Shown piece after piece: positions 25,625-34,076 of a DNA stretch of 48,799 nt. A model generated the notes under the pieces. The model did no database searches and had not been told where the DNA came from. It saw nothing but the letters and a program-made list of their open reading frames with translations. Where the stretch lies: assembly GCA_009692265.1 (NCBI GenBank), contig SHZM01000020.1, positions 1 to 48,799 on the forward strand. The letters run 5' to 3'. The position numbers and the translations under genes were made by a program. The DNA is from Gammaproteobacteria bacterium. Lineage in GTDB: Bacteria; Pseudomonadota; Gammaproteobacteria; Ga0077536. Each line of letters starts with the position of its first letter. Position 1 is the first letter of the stretch.

Positions 25625-26503
25625 CTACAGCGGTGTTTTCTTATATAGCCACATCAACCCACTTTGACCTTTGGCGGCGTCTCCGTTCGCAATGAGCGAA
25701 CGATAAAGTTGCTGGACGCTCGCCGTGATCGGCATCGGCGATCCGGTCACCCGCCCCATGTCGGACGCGATATCGATATCCTTCATCATGATCGCGGCGT
25801 CAACTTCGTCGCGATAGTCCGCCGCCACCATACGCCGCGCATGGTGCTGCAATACCGCCGAATCGGCCCAACCACCGGCCAACGCATCCGGCAGTAGTGC
25901 CGCCGCGACTCCGAAATTCGCGACGTAGTTTAAGGCTTCCGCCGCAGTCGCGAGGTTACCGCCGATCATCATTTGGTTCGCAATTTTGGTGGCCTGCCCG
26001 GTACCGACATCGCCCATGTGTGTGATCCGCGCGCTGTAGCATTCCAAAATTGGGCGAACGCGTTCGAGCGCCGCCGCCGTACCGCCGACCATGACAATTA
26101 AGCGCCCTTCTTGCGCCCCAATCACTCCACCGGAGACCGGTGCATCCACCCACGCGACTGCCCGCGCCGACAAGGCTGCCGCCAACGTTCGTGTCGCCAG
26201 CGGATGGATGGTCGAATGGTCTAGTACGAGCGAACCCCCTACGGCACCAGCCATCAAGCCAGTGGATCCCGTCACTATTTCCGTCATCGCGGCTGTATCG
26301 GTGACGCAGGTAATCACGATCTCACATTGCGCTGCCAGGTCGCTTGGTGATTCCGCAATGCGCGCACCGCAGTCGCGCCACTCCGCTATTTTCGCCGGCG
26401 TGCGTCCCCACACGGTGAGCCGATAGCCCGCCGTGAGTAAGCGCCGCGCAAGCGCGCTGCCCAGCGCGCCCAGGCCAATAAAACCGAGCCGGAGATCCGA
26501 CAT
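25625..26503 (-). CDS. NAD(P)-dependent beta-hydroxyacid dehydrogenase
   Basis: A 292-residue enzyme of the 3-hydroxyisobutyrate / tartronate semialdehyde reductase family. The dinucleotide motif GFIGLGALGSALA is at 7-19, the substrate-binding segment DAPVSGGVIGAQEG at 120-133, and the catalytic lysine is Lys173 in GTGQATKIANQM. Such enzymes interconvert a beta-hydroxyacid and its semialdehyde. A hydroxypyruvate isomerase gene is present 12 kb away, so a tartronate semialdehyde role is possible but only an inference. The gene is alone on its strand and divergent from the second luciferase-like gene. Confidence 0.88.
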   Translation of the reverse strand: MSDLRLGFIGLGALGSALARRLLTAGYRLTVWGRTPAKIAEWRDCGARIAESPSDLAAQCEIVITCVTDTAAMTEIVTGSTGLMAGAVGGSLVLDHSTIHPLATRTLAAALSARAVAWVDAPVSGGVIGAQEGRLIVMVGGTAAALERVRPILECYSARITHMGDVGTGQATKIANQMMIGGNLATAAEALNYVANFGVAAALLPDALAGGWADSAVLQHHARRMVAADYRDEVDAAIMMKDIDIASDMGRVTGSPMPITASVQQLYRSLIANGDAAKGQSGLMWLYKKTPL

Positions 26504-26633
26504 GTGAGACTCCCACGAAGCAGTGTATCCTCTGGTGATCGGATTGTCGGCGGCCCAGCTTTAGGACGCAAGGCACCGCAAGCTAGTGTTAAGAGATATC
26601 AACGTCGGTGGTATTAGCTCGGGAGAAACAACT

Positions 26634-27740
26634 ATGCACGTAGGAATGTCGCCAATTTTTCAGAACCCCGGAAACCTGCTTTCCGATACTGAGGTTTATC
26701 GTGAAGAGGTCCGACTCGCCGAACTCGCCGAGCCGCTTGGTTTCGAATCGATCTGGGCAATCGAACACCACTTCACGGATTACACGATGTGCCCTGATCC
26801 CGTGCAATTCCTGACCTACATGGCGGGGCGCACCTCCCGCGTTCAGCTTGGCACTAGTGTGATTGTCCTGCCGTGGCACGACCCCATGCGAGTCGCCGAA
26901 CAGATTTCGATGCTGGATCACCTCTCAGGCGGACGCATGATCCTTGGCCTGGGCCGGGGCCTTGCACGAGTCGAATACGATGGCTTTCGAATCGATCAGG
27001 GCGAAGGTCGTGAGCGCTTCGTCGAATACGCGGAACTGCTCCTCGAAGGCCTGGAACGCGGGTATCTCGAAGGTGGCGCTAAAACTCAGCAACCCCGACG
27101 CGACATTCGACCCCTGCCACTGAAATCGTTCCGTGGTCGCACCTATGCCGCGGCTGTTTCCCCCGAGTCGATGCCGATCATGGCGAAACTTGGCGTTGGC
27201 CTGTTGGTGATCCCACAGAAGCCGTGGGAAGTCGTAAAGCAGGATCTCGCGATCTACCGGGATGTATACGAGAAAACCAATCACAGCGCCGCGCCACCAC
27301 CGTTCTGCGGTGGCTTTTATTTCGTCGACAAGGATCCCGTGCGCGCCGAGGAGATGGCCTACCAGTGGATTGGCGCGTACTACCATACCGCGATGAAGCA
27401 TTATGAAATGACGGGCGCGAAATTCGGCACCGATAAGGGTTACGAGTTCTATAAGCACGTCGGTAAGTACATCGATCGCCACGGCGCAGACGGCGCGGCA
27501 CGCGATTTCGCGGCGCTGATGCCCTGGGGCACGCCAAAACAGGTATTGGAGAAAATTGCGTACATGCGCGAGATCCTCGACATGAACGCGATCAGCTGCA
27601 ATTTCAGTTATGCGGGCATGCCCTACCCCGAGGCCGAACGCAATATGCGGTGTTTCGCCGAATACGTGTTGCCGGAATTAAAGAAATGGGAAAGCACCCC
27701 GATGAGTGAGCCGGCCGCGTTAGCCTTGCGGATCGCCTAA
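26634..27740 (+). CDS. LLM class flavin-dependent oxidoreductase (second)
   Basis: A 368-residue luciferase-like monooxygenase, distinct from the one at 10877. Segments typical of the family are GFESIWAIEHHFTDYTMCPD, LGTSVIVLPWHDPMRVAEQI, and LDHLSGGRMILGLGRGLAR. The frame is open from a GTG at 26586, but GGGAGA lies just upstream of the ATG at 26634, and the sequence from there (MHVGMSPIFQNPG) looks like a proper first strand. The substrate is unknown. It is followed after 50 bases by rlmKL on the same strand. Confidence 0.9.
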   Translation: MHVGMSPIFQNPGNLLSDTEVYREEVRLAELAEPLGFESIWAIEHHFTDYTMCPDPVQFLTYMAGRTSRVQLGTSVIVLPWHDPMRVAEQISMLDHLSGGRMILGLGRGLARVEYDGFRIDQGEGRERFVEYAELLLEGLERGYLEGGAKTQQPRRDIRPLPLKSFRGRTYAAAVSPESMPIMAKLGVGLLVIPQKPWEVVKQDLAIYRDVYEKTNHSAAPPPFCGGFYFVDKDPVRAEEMAYQWIGAYYHTAMKHYEMTGAKFGTDKGYEFYKHVGKYIDRHGADGAARDFAALMPWGTPKQVLEKIAYMREILDMNAISCNFSYAGMPYPEAERNMRCFAEYVLPELKKWESTPMSEPAALALRIA

Positions 27741-27790
27741 GCACTTAGCACTGCAGAGATGCATGCAACGTACTACTGCCGTCGCCAAGT

Positions 27791-29977
27791 TTGACCGCCC
27801 TCATCAAGCTCTTTGCGACCTGTCCTAAAGGGACCGCCGATCTCCTAGCCGCCGAGTTAACCGAATTTGGCGCGACCCAACTGGGCGAACGCGCGGGCGG
27901 CGTCGCGTTTGAGGGCAGCTTGGAAACCGCGTATCGGACCTGTCTATGGTCCCGGATCGCGAACCGCGTGTTGTTGATTATCGCGCGCTATCCCGCCCCC
28001 GACAGCGAGCAGCTGTATGCCGGCGCTGTCGCACTCGACTGGTCCGTCCATCTTGCTCCAAACGGAACCCTGGCGGTCGACGCCGTCACCCATCACCCGA
28101 GCCTCACCCACAGTCTGTTCGTCGCGCAGCGAATTAAAGATGCAATCGTGGATCGGCTGCGTCTGCCAGACGGGGTGCGGCCAAACGTCGATACCTTCGC
28201 GCCCGATCTCAGAGTGAATGTTTACCTCGATCGCAGCCACGCACAGGTAGCGATCGATCTCGTCGGTGCGAGTTTGCACGAGCGCGGTTATCGCACGCAC
28301 CAGGGCGCCGCGCCCCTGAAAGAAAATCTTGCGGCGGCCGTGCTATTGCGCGCGGGCTGGCGTGATCTGGCTCGCGCTGGCGCGCCATTAGTCGATCTGA
28401 TGTGTGGCTCGGGGACGTTGGCGATCGAAGCCGGGTTGATCGCGGCCGATATCGCGCCGGGTCTATTGCACTCAACAATGACCGCCTGGCGCGGCCACGA
28501 GCCGGCGTTGTGGGCCTCATTGCTCAGCGAAGCCGAAGCCCGTCGCGCCATTGGACTGACGCAGCTGCCAGCGATCGTGGGTTTCGACGCGGACCCAACC
28601 GCTATTCAAATCGCCTGGGATAACCTTACCCGCGCGGGCTTACACGGCTACGTGCATGTTGAGAAATGCGCGGTGGATGAAGTGCGCGCGGCCAACACGA
28701 CAAGCGGGCTAGTCGTTTGCAATCCTCCGTATGGTGAACGCTTGGGCGATGACGCGACTCTTCGCGAGTTGTATCAGGCGCTGGGCCGACGACTGCGCGA
28801 GTCATTTTCCGGCTGGGAGGCCGCCATCTTAACGGGCACACCGGGCCTCGGCATGGCGCTCGGGATCAAAGCCCGCCGCACCCACACCCTGTACAACGGC
28901 GCGATCGAATGCCGCTTGCTACGCTTGCGCCTGACCCCCGAATTCTTCGCTCCCGATCTGCCGCCGGGCAGCGCGCAAATCGTCCGCGCGCAGCAACGTC
29001 TTGCCAAACGCGGGCCGCTCTCGGACGGGGCGCAAATGTTTGCAAATCGCCTGCGCAAGAACCTGCGCCTGCGCACCAAGTGGGCACGCCGCGAGAACGT
29101 GCGCTGCTATCGACTTTACGACGCAGACATGCCCGAGTACGCGCTGGCCCTCGATATTTACGAAGGCGAGCTGCGCTGGGTCCATGCTCAGGAATATGCG
29201 CCGCCGGCGACCATCACCGAAGACGCTGCCCGCGAGCGCCTCGATGAAGCCCTGGCCCAATTGCCCGAGCTGATCGAGATCCCAGTCGCGCAGGTGATTT
29301 TCAAACGACGCACCCGACAGCGCGGCAGTGCGCAGTACGAACGCGTGGCTGACGCCGGGAATTTTATTGAAGTCACGGAGGGTGACCTGAAGTTCCTGGT
29401 CAACCTGCGCGATTACCTCGACACCGGATTGTTCCTCGATCATCGGTTGACTCGTGCGCTGCTCCGCGCTCGCGCACCGGGGCAGGACATGCTGAATTTA
29501 TTCGGCTATACCGGCTCCGCTAGCGTGTATGCGGCCGCCGGTGGCGCACGGAGCACGACCGCGGTCGATTTATCCACGAATTACACGCACTGGGCGCGGC
29601 GTAATCTCGCCTTGAACGGTTTTACCGAACCTCGGCATCGAGTGCTGCAGGCCGACTGTCTGACGTGGCTAGCACGCCGCCCCGATCAGCGTTACGGCTT
29701 GGTCTTTCTCGATCCCCCAACATTCTCGAACTCCAAACGCATGGACGGGACCCTGGACGTGCAGCGCGATCACGTCGAGCTCATTCGGCAAACCCTGCGC
29801 TGGTTAACGCCGGACGGAACCTTGATCTTCTCCACGAATCACCAGCGCTTTAAATTTGATTACGACGCGTTAAGTGAGCTGGCGGTGAAGGATCTCAGCC
29901 GGCAAACCCTACCCGAGGATTTTCAGCGCCATGCGCGGATCCATCAGTGTTTTGAAATCTCGCCCAGCGCGAGTTAG
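27791..29977 (+). CDS. rlmKL: Bifunctional 23S rRNA methyltransferase RlmKL
   Basis: A 728-residue fusion that methylates 23S rRNA at G2445 (N2) and G2069 (N7). It starts with a THUMP domain (about 1-160), then the RlmL methyltransferase with VDLMCGSGTLAIEAG near 200 and the catalytic NPPYGER near 310, then the RlmK half with MLNLFGYTGSASVYAAAGGA near 568 and FLDPPTFSNSKRM near 639. The fused form is typical of Gammaproteobacteria. The start is a TTG at 27791; MTALIKLFATCPKG matches the family, so a TTG start is likely genuine. Its stop overlaps that of the next, convergent gene in a shared TTAG. Confidence 0.95.
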   Translation: MTALIKLFATCPKGTADLLAAELTEFGATQLGERAGGVAFEGSLETAYRTCLWSRIANRVLLIIARYPAPDSEQLYAGAVALDWSVHLAPNGTLAVDAVTHHPSLTHSLFVAQRIKDAIVDRLRLPDGVRPNVDTFAPDLRVNVYLDRSHAQVAIDLVGASLHERGYRTHQGAAPLKENLAAAVLLRAGWRDLARAGAPLVDLMCGSGTLAIEAGLIAADIAPGLLHSTMTAWRGHEPALWASLLSEAEARRAIGLTQLPAIVGFDADPTAIQIAWDNLTRAGLHGYVHVEKCAVDEVRAANTTSGLVVCNPPYGERLGDDATLRELYQALGRRLRESFSGWEAAILTGTPGLGMALGIKARRTHTLYNGAIECRLLRLRLTPEFFAPDLPPGSAQIVRAQQRLAKRGPLSDGAQMFANRLRKNLRLRTKWARRENVRCYRLYDADMPEYALALDIYEGELRWVHAQEYAPPATITEDAARERLDEALAQLPELIEIPVAQVIFKRRTRQRGSAQYERVADAGNFIEVTEGDLKFLVNLRDYLDTGLFLDHRLTRALLRARAPGQDMLNLFGYTGSASVYAAAGGARSTTAVDLSTNYTHWARRNLALNGFTEPRHRVLQADCLTWLARRPDQRYGLVFLDPPTFSNSKRMDGTLDVQRDHVELIRQTLRWLTPDGTLIFSTNHQRFKFDYDALSELAVKDLSRQTLPEDFQRHARIHQCFEISPSAS

Positions 29978-31623
29978 CGGGTCAACCATGCGAACTTCTG
30001 CGGCTTGCGCGTCGCCCGCGGATTGATCATCACATTCACCAGACTCGGCACCGTTGACCCCATCGCCTCACGCAACGCAGGACCTAGGGTATCCGGGTTC
30101 GTCACGTAGTAGCCCTTGCCACCGAAGGCTTCGATTACTTGGTCGTAGCGGGCGTTTGGTGTGTACGCATACGGCGGCACCACCTCGGGCATTTCACTGA
30201 CACCGGAGCCGATGCCATTGTTATTGATCACCACGAACGTGATTGGCAACTTGTAGCGACAGGCGGTTTCAACTTCCATGCCGCTGAAGCCGAACGCGGA
30301 ATCACCTTCGACGCACACGACTTTTTTTCGTGGATAGATCGCGGCGGCGGCGATTGCGAACGCGATCCCAACTCCCATCGTGCCGAAAGTACCTGCATCC
30401 AAACGATGTCGCGCGCTGTGATTAAGTAACACGCTTCGCCCGATATCCATCGTGTTGGCGCCTTCGCTGCTGATGATCGCATCGCGCGGGATCGCGTCGC
30501 GCACTTCACGCAATACCCGGTAATAACCCATGGGCACGCTGTCATCGTTCAGCATGCCGGCGACCGTTGCTTCGTTGTCAGCGATCGAGGCGCGAAGATC
30601 ACGCCACCACGGGCTGCTCGCCGAAAATTTCCATGGCGTGGTGCCGAGCGCCGCGTTGAGTTGACTCATGATCGCGCCGGCATCGCCCACCAACGCGACC
30701 TCGGTCGGAATGTTCGTGCCAATCTCTTCTGGCGTGATATCGAGCTGCACGATCTTGACCCCGGGTGCGAAGCGCGGCGCCATCCCGAAATGCATGATCC
30801 AATTCAAACGCGCACCGATCAGAAAAATCACATCCGCCTCTTGCAGCGCCCGTGAGCGGGCCGAGGCCACCGATAACGCGTGATCGTCGGCGACTACGCC
30901 CTTGCCCATTGGTGAGGCGAGGAATGGCAGTTGGGTGGCTTCGATAAAGTGTTGGACTTCGGTTTCAGCGCGCGCGTACGCCGCGCCCTTACCCACGATC
31001 ACCAAGGGTCGCTGTGCACCGCGTAAGGTTTCCAGCGCCGCCGTGACGTCCTGTGGCAGCGCGCAACTGCGCGGCGGCGGCGGGCAACGCGCCGCCCATT
31101 TCACCGCCGATTCATCGATCTCGCCGGTGAGTAAATCATTTGGTAGATCGACATACACCGCGCCCGGTCGGCCATACAGCGCTGTACGGACGGCCTTCTC
31201 CAGGTACGCGGGGATCCGCGCGACGCTGTCGGGCCGCGTTGAGAGCTTCACGAACGGCCGCGCGGCTTCAAGCTGTGGGGCTTCTTGAAACGCGCCTTGT
31301 TCGCGTTGATAGGAATCCGGAGCACCACCGAGCAACAGCATCGGCCAGCAGTTCGCCCAAGCATTGGATAGGCCAGCAATCCCGTGCACCATGCCGGGAC
31401 CGGATACGGTGAGGCATACGCCGGGGCGTCCGGTCAGATACCCAGCGACACCGGCGGCGTAGCTTGCAGCTTGTTCGTTGCGAAAGCCGTAGAATTCGAT
31501 CCCTTCGCGTTGCGCCATTTCGGCTAGTTCGTAGACCGGGAAACCCACCACCCCAAAAATCTGTTCGATGCCCTGTTGCTTAAGACTGCGTGCGATAACC
31601 GTACGACCGTCGAGTGCTGCCAT
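29974..31623 (-). CDS. 2-hydroxyacyl-CoA lyase / oxalyl-CoA decarboxylase-type ThDP enzyme
   Basis: A 549-residue ThDP enzyme. From memory it matches eukaryotic HACL1 more closely than oxalyl-CoA decarboxylase, including GFPVYELAEMAQREGI, GLSNAWANCWPMLLLGG, SARSRALQEADVIFLIGARL, EGANTMDIGR, DAGTFGTMGVGI and the C-terminal RKPQKFAWLTR. Catalytic Glu50 is in YGFRNEQAASYAAG and the ThDP motif is VEGDSAFGFSGMEVE. The expected reaction is cleavage of a 2-hydroxyacyl-CoA to formyl-CoA and an aldehyde, or decarboxylation of oxalyl-CoA. The ATG at 31623 has an AAGGA site; the open frame extends 33 codons further. No formyl-CoA transferase gene is adjacent. Confidence 0.88.
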   Translation of the reverse strand: MAALDGRTVIARSLKQQGIEQIFGVVGFPVYELAEMAQREGIEFYGFRNEQAASYAAGVAGYLTGRPGVCLTVSGPGMVHGIAGLSNAWANCWPMLLLGGAPDSYQREQGAFQEAPQLEAARPFVKLSTRPDSVARIPAYLEKAVRTALYGRPGAVYVDLPNDLLTGEIDESAVKWAARCPPPPRSCALPQDVTAALETLRGAQRPLVIVGKGAAYARAETEVQHFIEATQLPFLASPMGKGVVADDHALSVASARSRALQEADVIFLIGARLNWIMHFGMAPRFAPGVKIVQLDITPEEIGTNIPTEVALVGDAGAIMSQLNAALGTTPWKFSASSPWWRDLRASIADNEATVAGMLNDDSVPMGYYRVLREVRDAIPRDAIISSEGANTMDIGRSVLLNHSARHRLDAGTFGTMGVGIAFAIAAAAIYPRKKVVCVEGDSAFGFSGMEVETACRYKLPITFVVINNNGIGSGVSEMPEVVPPYAYTPNARYDQVIEAFGGKGYYVTNPDTLGPALREAMGSTVPSLVNVMINPRATRKPQKFAWLTR

Positions 31624-31720
31624 GTCGAATTCCTTGCGCGGAGTGTGGGCTACGATGATAAAAGAAAATCGCCCGGCGCGATCCTTTTCTTCTCGCCTCC
31701 AACTCACTAGGCTAAGAACC

Positions 31721-32491
31721 ATGGATCCCGCGCTCGCTCAAGCCTTTCGACAATTTTCGGCGGAACCCCGTAGCGAGCTGGCTGGCGCGTTACTGGTCTC
31801 GCGGATTATTCATCCGACTACCGACGTCCAGTGGTGCCAGGCCGAACTTCAGCGGCTGGCTGATCTGGTCGGGCCGCACGCGACCGTCGAACATCTCATT
31901 GCGACCTTGCGCGAAGCCGGTTTCACGGGCGCGGCCCAGTACTACGAACCCGACAACAGCGCACTCGACTGCGTGCTCCGCAATCGCTGCGGAATCCCCA
32001 TAAGCCTTGCGGTGGTCGTGCTCGGAGTCGCGGAACGGCTCGGTCTGCCTGCGCTCGGAATTAATTTTCCCGGGCATTTTTTAGTAACAGTCGACGGTCG
32101 GCTGGTCGACCCGTTTACGCTCTCGCTGATCGATGAGAAAGAACGTCAAGAGCGTCTGAACAACTGCGGAATCCCGGCACCACAAGCCCTGCGGCCAGCC
32201 ACGCCGATCGATCTGGTCTTACGCATGTTGAACAATCTTCTGAGCTTGGCGGTCGCGCGGGGCGATCACGCTGGTGCGATTCTACTCACCGACTACCAAC
32301 TTCTGATCGCGCCGAAAGCGTTTCCGGTACATCTCGCGCGCATAGATCTTTGGAATGCGCTCGGCGCGACCGCGATGGTCCAGCGGGAGCTGGAGCAGGC
32401 CATCGGCTTGGCGCCGTCAAACGCCGGAAAAATTGAATTGCAGAAAGCCTTACAGCGAATTGTTATGCGCTCCGGGCCCACCTTGCATTAG
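31721..32491 (+). CDS. SirB1 family protein (transglutaminase-like with TPR)
   Basis: A 256-residue protein of the SirB1 family. The transglutaminase-like core is seen in DNSALDCVLRNRCGIPISLA and LPALGINFPGHFLV, followed by a helical TPR-like C-terminus (LLTDYQLLIAPKA, REL EQAIGLAP region). In many Gammaproteobacteria the gene lies near prfA/prmC; here it does not. The frame is open from 31568, but that would overlap the divergent lyase gene, so the ATG at 31721 is chosen. The biochemical function is unknown. Confidence 0.88.
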   Translation: MDPALAQAFRQFSAEPRSELAGALLVSRIIHPTTDVQWCQAELQRLADLVGPHATVEHLIATLREAGFTGAAQYYEPDNSALDCVLRNRCGIPISLAVVVLGVAERLGLPALGINFPGHFLVTVDGRLVDPFTLSLIDEKERQERLNNCGIPAPQALRPATPIDLVLRMLNNLLSLAVARGDHAGAILLTDYQLLIAPKAFPVHLARIDLWNALGATAMVQRELEQAIGLAPSNAGKIELQKALQRIVMRSGPTLH

Positions 32492-33312
32492 GGTTCAATC
32501 ACCAAGGCGGGTGCGAAAAGCTTCTGTTCGTCCTGCTCCGCATAGCCCAGCGGATTCGCCACGACGCGACACCGGCCAATCCGATAATCGCTCGGGCAAT
32601 GCAAATGTCCGTGTAGCCACAGATCAGCGTTCGGCACGAGATCATCCAGCGCATTGCAGAAGCCAGCGGTGCCTGGCGTCAAACCGTAACGTGGATCATG
32701 ACTTTTCAGGCTCGGCGCGAAGTGGGTGACTACAACAGTCTTACCCATAAACGGTTCGGCGAGCGCCGCGCGCAACCACCGTTGGCAAATCAAGGCTTCG
32801 TCGCGCATCGCCTGCGCATCGAACAGACGCCCGTCGCGATAGGTGGCGGCCTTTTCCAAATAGAAATTCGCGGCGCGAAAACATTTTTCGCGGATCCGCA
32901 AATTATGAGTCATCGAGCCAGGCACGTAGGAAGGTTGATCCGCGAAGCAATCGTAATCGCTCCATAAAGTTGTCCCAATGAAGCGGGTGTCGCGTAGGAC
33001 CACGGAGTCACGCTCGAGCCAATGCATCCCCAGGGCTTCGACGAGATCGCGAAGCTCGGCGCGACAGGCATCGAAATCCTGGCCGTCGTACTCGTGATTA
33101 CCGGGGAGATAAAGCACTGGGACCGGCCAGTGCCGGAGTCCCGGCGCAAAACGAGTGAGGCACCAATCTGCCGCACCGTGCTGCGCCATCGGTGTATCGG
33201 ATGCGGCACCGATGTCGCCGGCCAGGACTAAGACCTCCGCATCCAAGGCTGGAACCGGAACAAAGCTCGGATCAACCTCGAGATGCAGGTCGCTCAGTAA
33301 TTGAATTTTCAC
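32488..33312 (-). CDS. Metallophosphoesterase
   Basis: A 274-residue calcineurin-like phosphoesterase. All five metal motifs are visible: SDLHLE (Asp8, His10), GDIGA, PGNHEYDG, VVTHFAPS and GHLHCPSDYRIG. The start is GTG at 33312, just after a terminator-like hairpin. The stop shares TTAG with the convergent sirB1 stop. The substrate is unknown; similar proteins are annotated only as metallophosphoesterases. Confidence 0.88.
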   Translation of the reverse strand: MKIQLLSDLHLEVDPSFVPVPALDAEVLVLAGDIGAASDTPMAQHGAADWCLTRFAPGLRHWPVPVLYLPGNHEYDGQDFDACRAELRDLVEALGMHWLERDSVVLRDTRFIGTTLWSDYDCFADQPSYVPGSMTHNLRIREKCFRAANFYLEKAATYRDGRLFDAQAMRDEALICQRWLRAALAEPFMGKTVVVTHFAPSLKSHDPRYGLTPGTAGFCNALDDLVPNADLWLHGHLHCPSDYRIGRCRVVANPLGYAEQDEQKLFAPALVIEP

Positions 33313-33322
33313 CGCGCCCTCT

Positions 33323-33355
33323 AAAAGAAGAAGGGCCGCATCGCTACGGCCCTTC
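33323..33355 (-). terminator. Rho-independent-type terminator
   Basis: A 9-bp stem GAAGGGCCG / CGGCCCTTC (33330-33355) with an 8-base loop is followed on the minus strand by TTCTTCTTTT. It would end the short transcript from 33485 before the phosphoesterase gene begins at 33312. Confidence 0.65.
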
Positions 33356-33357
33356 GT

Positions 33358-33398
33358 GAGATTGAATCTAACAATCTCGGGATCGGGTTCACGATCCC
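33358..33398 (-). other. Two tandem small hairpins
   Basis: Between the 23-codon ORF and the terminator lie two further stems: GAGATT/AATCTC (33358-33378, 9-base loop) and GGGATCG/CGATCCC (33379-33398, 6-base loop). Three adjacent hairpins after so short an ORF suggest a structured RNA. Confidence 0.5.
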
Positions 33399-33413
33399 TG
33401 TACTACACAGTGG

Positions 33414-33485
33414 CTACAGCGCGTGCACCACTCCGCGACCGACACCCAAAGACTGGTTCGATCCCTGGTTAATCTCACTAGACAT
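33414..33485 (-). CDS. Candidate 23-residue small protein with near-perfect Shine-Dalgarno
   Basis: The ATG at 33485 is preceded by AAAAGGAGGTGATCC, an almost complete complement of the 16S rRNA 3' end, with 7 bases between GGAGG and ATG. The ORF starts MSSEINQGSNQSLGVG and ends RGVVHAL, 23 residues, hydrophilic, no membrane helix, no cysteine. A candidate promoter lies upstream and three hairpins, the last a terminator, follow. I do not recognise the peptide; it could be a regulatory small protein, a precursor peptide, or a leader in a structured RNA. Confidence 0.5.
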   Translation of the reverse strand: MSSEINQGSNQSLGVGRGVVHAL

Positions 33486-33522
33486 TGGATCACCTCCTTT
33501 TCAAATGACAGACAGAGCCGGC

Positions 33523-33551
33523 AGTATCCTACGAAAAGGGCAAAATATGAA
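33523..33551 (-). promoter_or_regulatory. Candidate sigma70 promoter for the 23-codon ORF
   Basis: Reading the minus strand, TTCATA (33551-33546) and GATACT (33528-33523) are separated by 17 bases; each matches 4 of 6 consensus positions. Transcription would start about 30 bases before the ATG at 33485. Confidence 0.35.
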
Positions 33552-33594
33552 CGTGTTCCACTGTGTAGACCAGGGCAAATTTGTTCTCGACATC

Positions 33595-33699
33595 TTCCCC
33601 CTTTGGAAAAGGGGGACCAAGGGGGATTTACCTAATACGGCGCACCGCAAATCCCCCCTTCCCTCCTTCTCCCTTCCCTCCTTCTCCAAATGGGGGGAA
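33595..33699. repeat. GGGGGA-type intergenic inverted repeat
   Basis: The left arm (TTCCCCCTTTGGAAAAGGGG, continuing ACCAAGGGGGATTT to about 33629) and the right arm (AAATCCCCCCTT from 33649 to TCCAAATGGGGGGAA at 33699) are imperfect inverted copies. The right arm also holds a 15-base direct tandem duplication (33659-33673 and 33674-33688, TTCCCTCCTTCTCC). Such elements are common dispersed intergenic repeats in environmental bacteria. ORFs crossing it on either strand are not real genes. Confidence 0.7.
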
Positions 33700-33767
33700 C
33701 AACACCGCAGCACTGCCATTGAATGTTCTCGGAAAATTTCCAAGAACAAATCAGCCGTGCTGTGTAG

Positions 33768-34076
33768 TCAGCCGGGCTTGTCCGGGTGCAATTCTCGAAT
33801 CACCTCGCCTTCAACGATCCGCATTGGAGTCGCCTCGCGTGGCTGCCACTGCCCGCCCGCGGCCTTGAGCTGTCGCCGAATTTCACGGGTTTTCCACCAC
33901 ACAAAGCCCCCAAGGATCAGTCCCACGCAGAGCAGTACCACGCACAGCACCAAGAAGAACGTCAGCATCAGCGCGAGGACGACGATACCGCCAGCAATGG
34001 TGACGCCTCGACGCAACCAAGCTGGCGCCCAGTGGCGCGCCGGAGCATGGAAAGGCAGGCGTTTAGGCGGCTCCAT
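33768..34076 (-). CDS. Small membrane protein of unknown function
   Basis: A 102-residue protein with a basic N-terminus (HAPARHWAPAWLRRG), a long hydrophobic stretch of about 40 residues that can form two helices (IAGGIVVLALMLTFF and CVVLLCVGLILGGFVWW), and a charged C-terminal tail. Its ATG overlaps the stop of the upstream YebC gene (TGATG), so it is probably co-translated with it. The family is not recognised. Confidence 0.72.
   Translation of the reverse strand: MEPPKRLPFHAPARHWAPAWLRRGVTIAGGIVVLALMLTFFLVLCVVLLCVGLILGGFVWWKTREIRRQLKAAGGQWQPREATPMRIVEGEVIRELHPDKPG

Noticed and set aside
33483..33498. TTGGATCACCTCCTTT on the plus strand, identical to a 16S rRNA 3' end
   Set aside because: No other 16S sequence flanks it; it is explained as a strong Shine-Dalgarno on the minus strand before an ATG.
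33501..33749. Minus-strand ORF of 82 codons
   Set aside because: It is mostly translated intergenic repeat.
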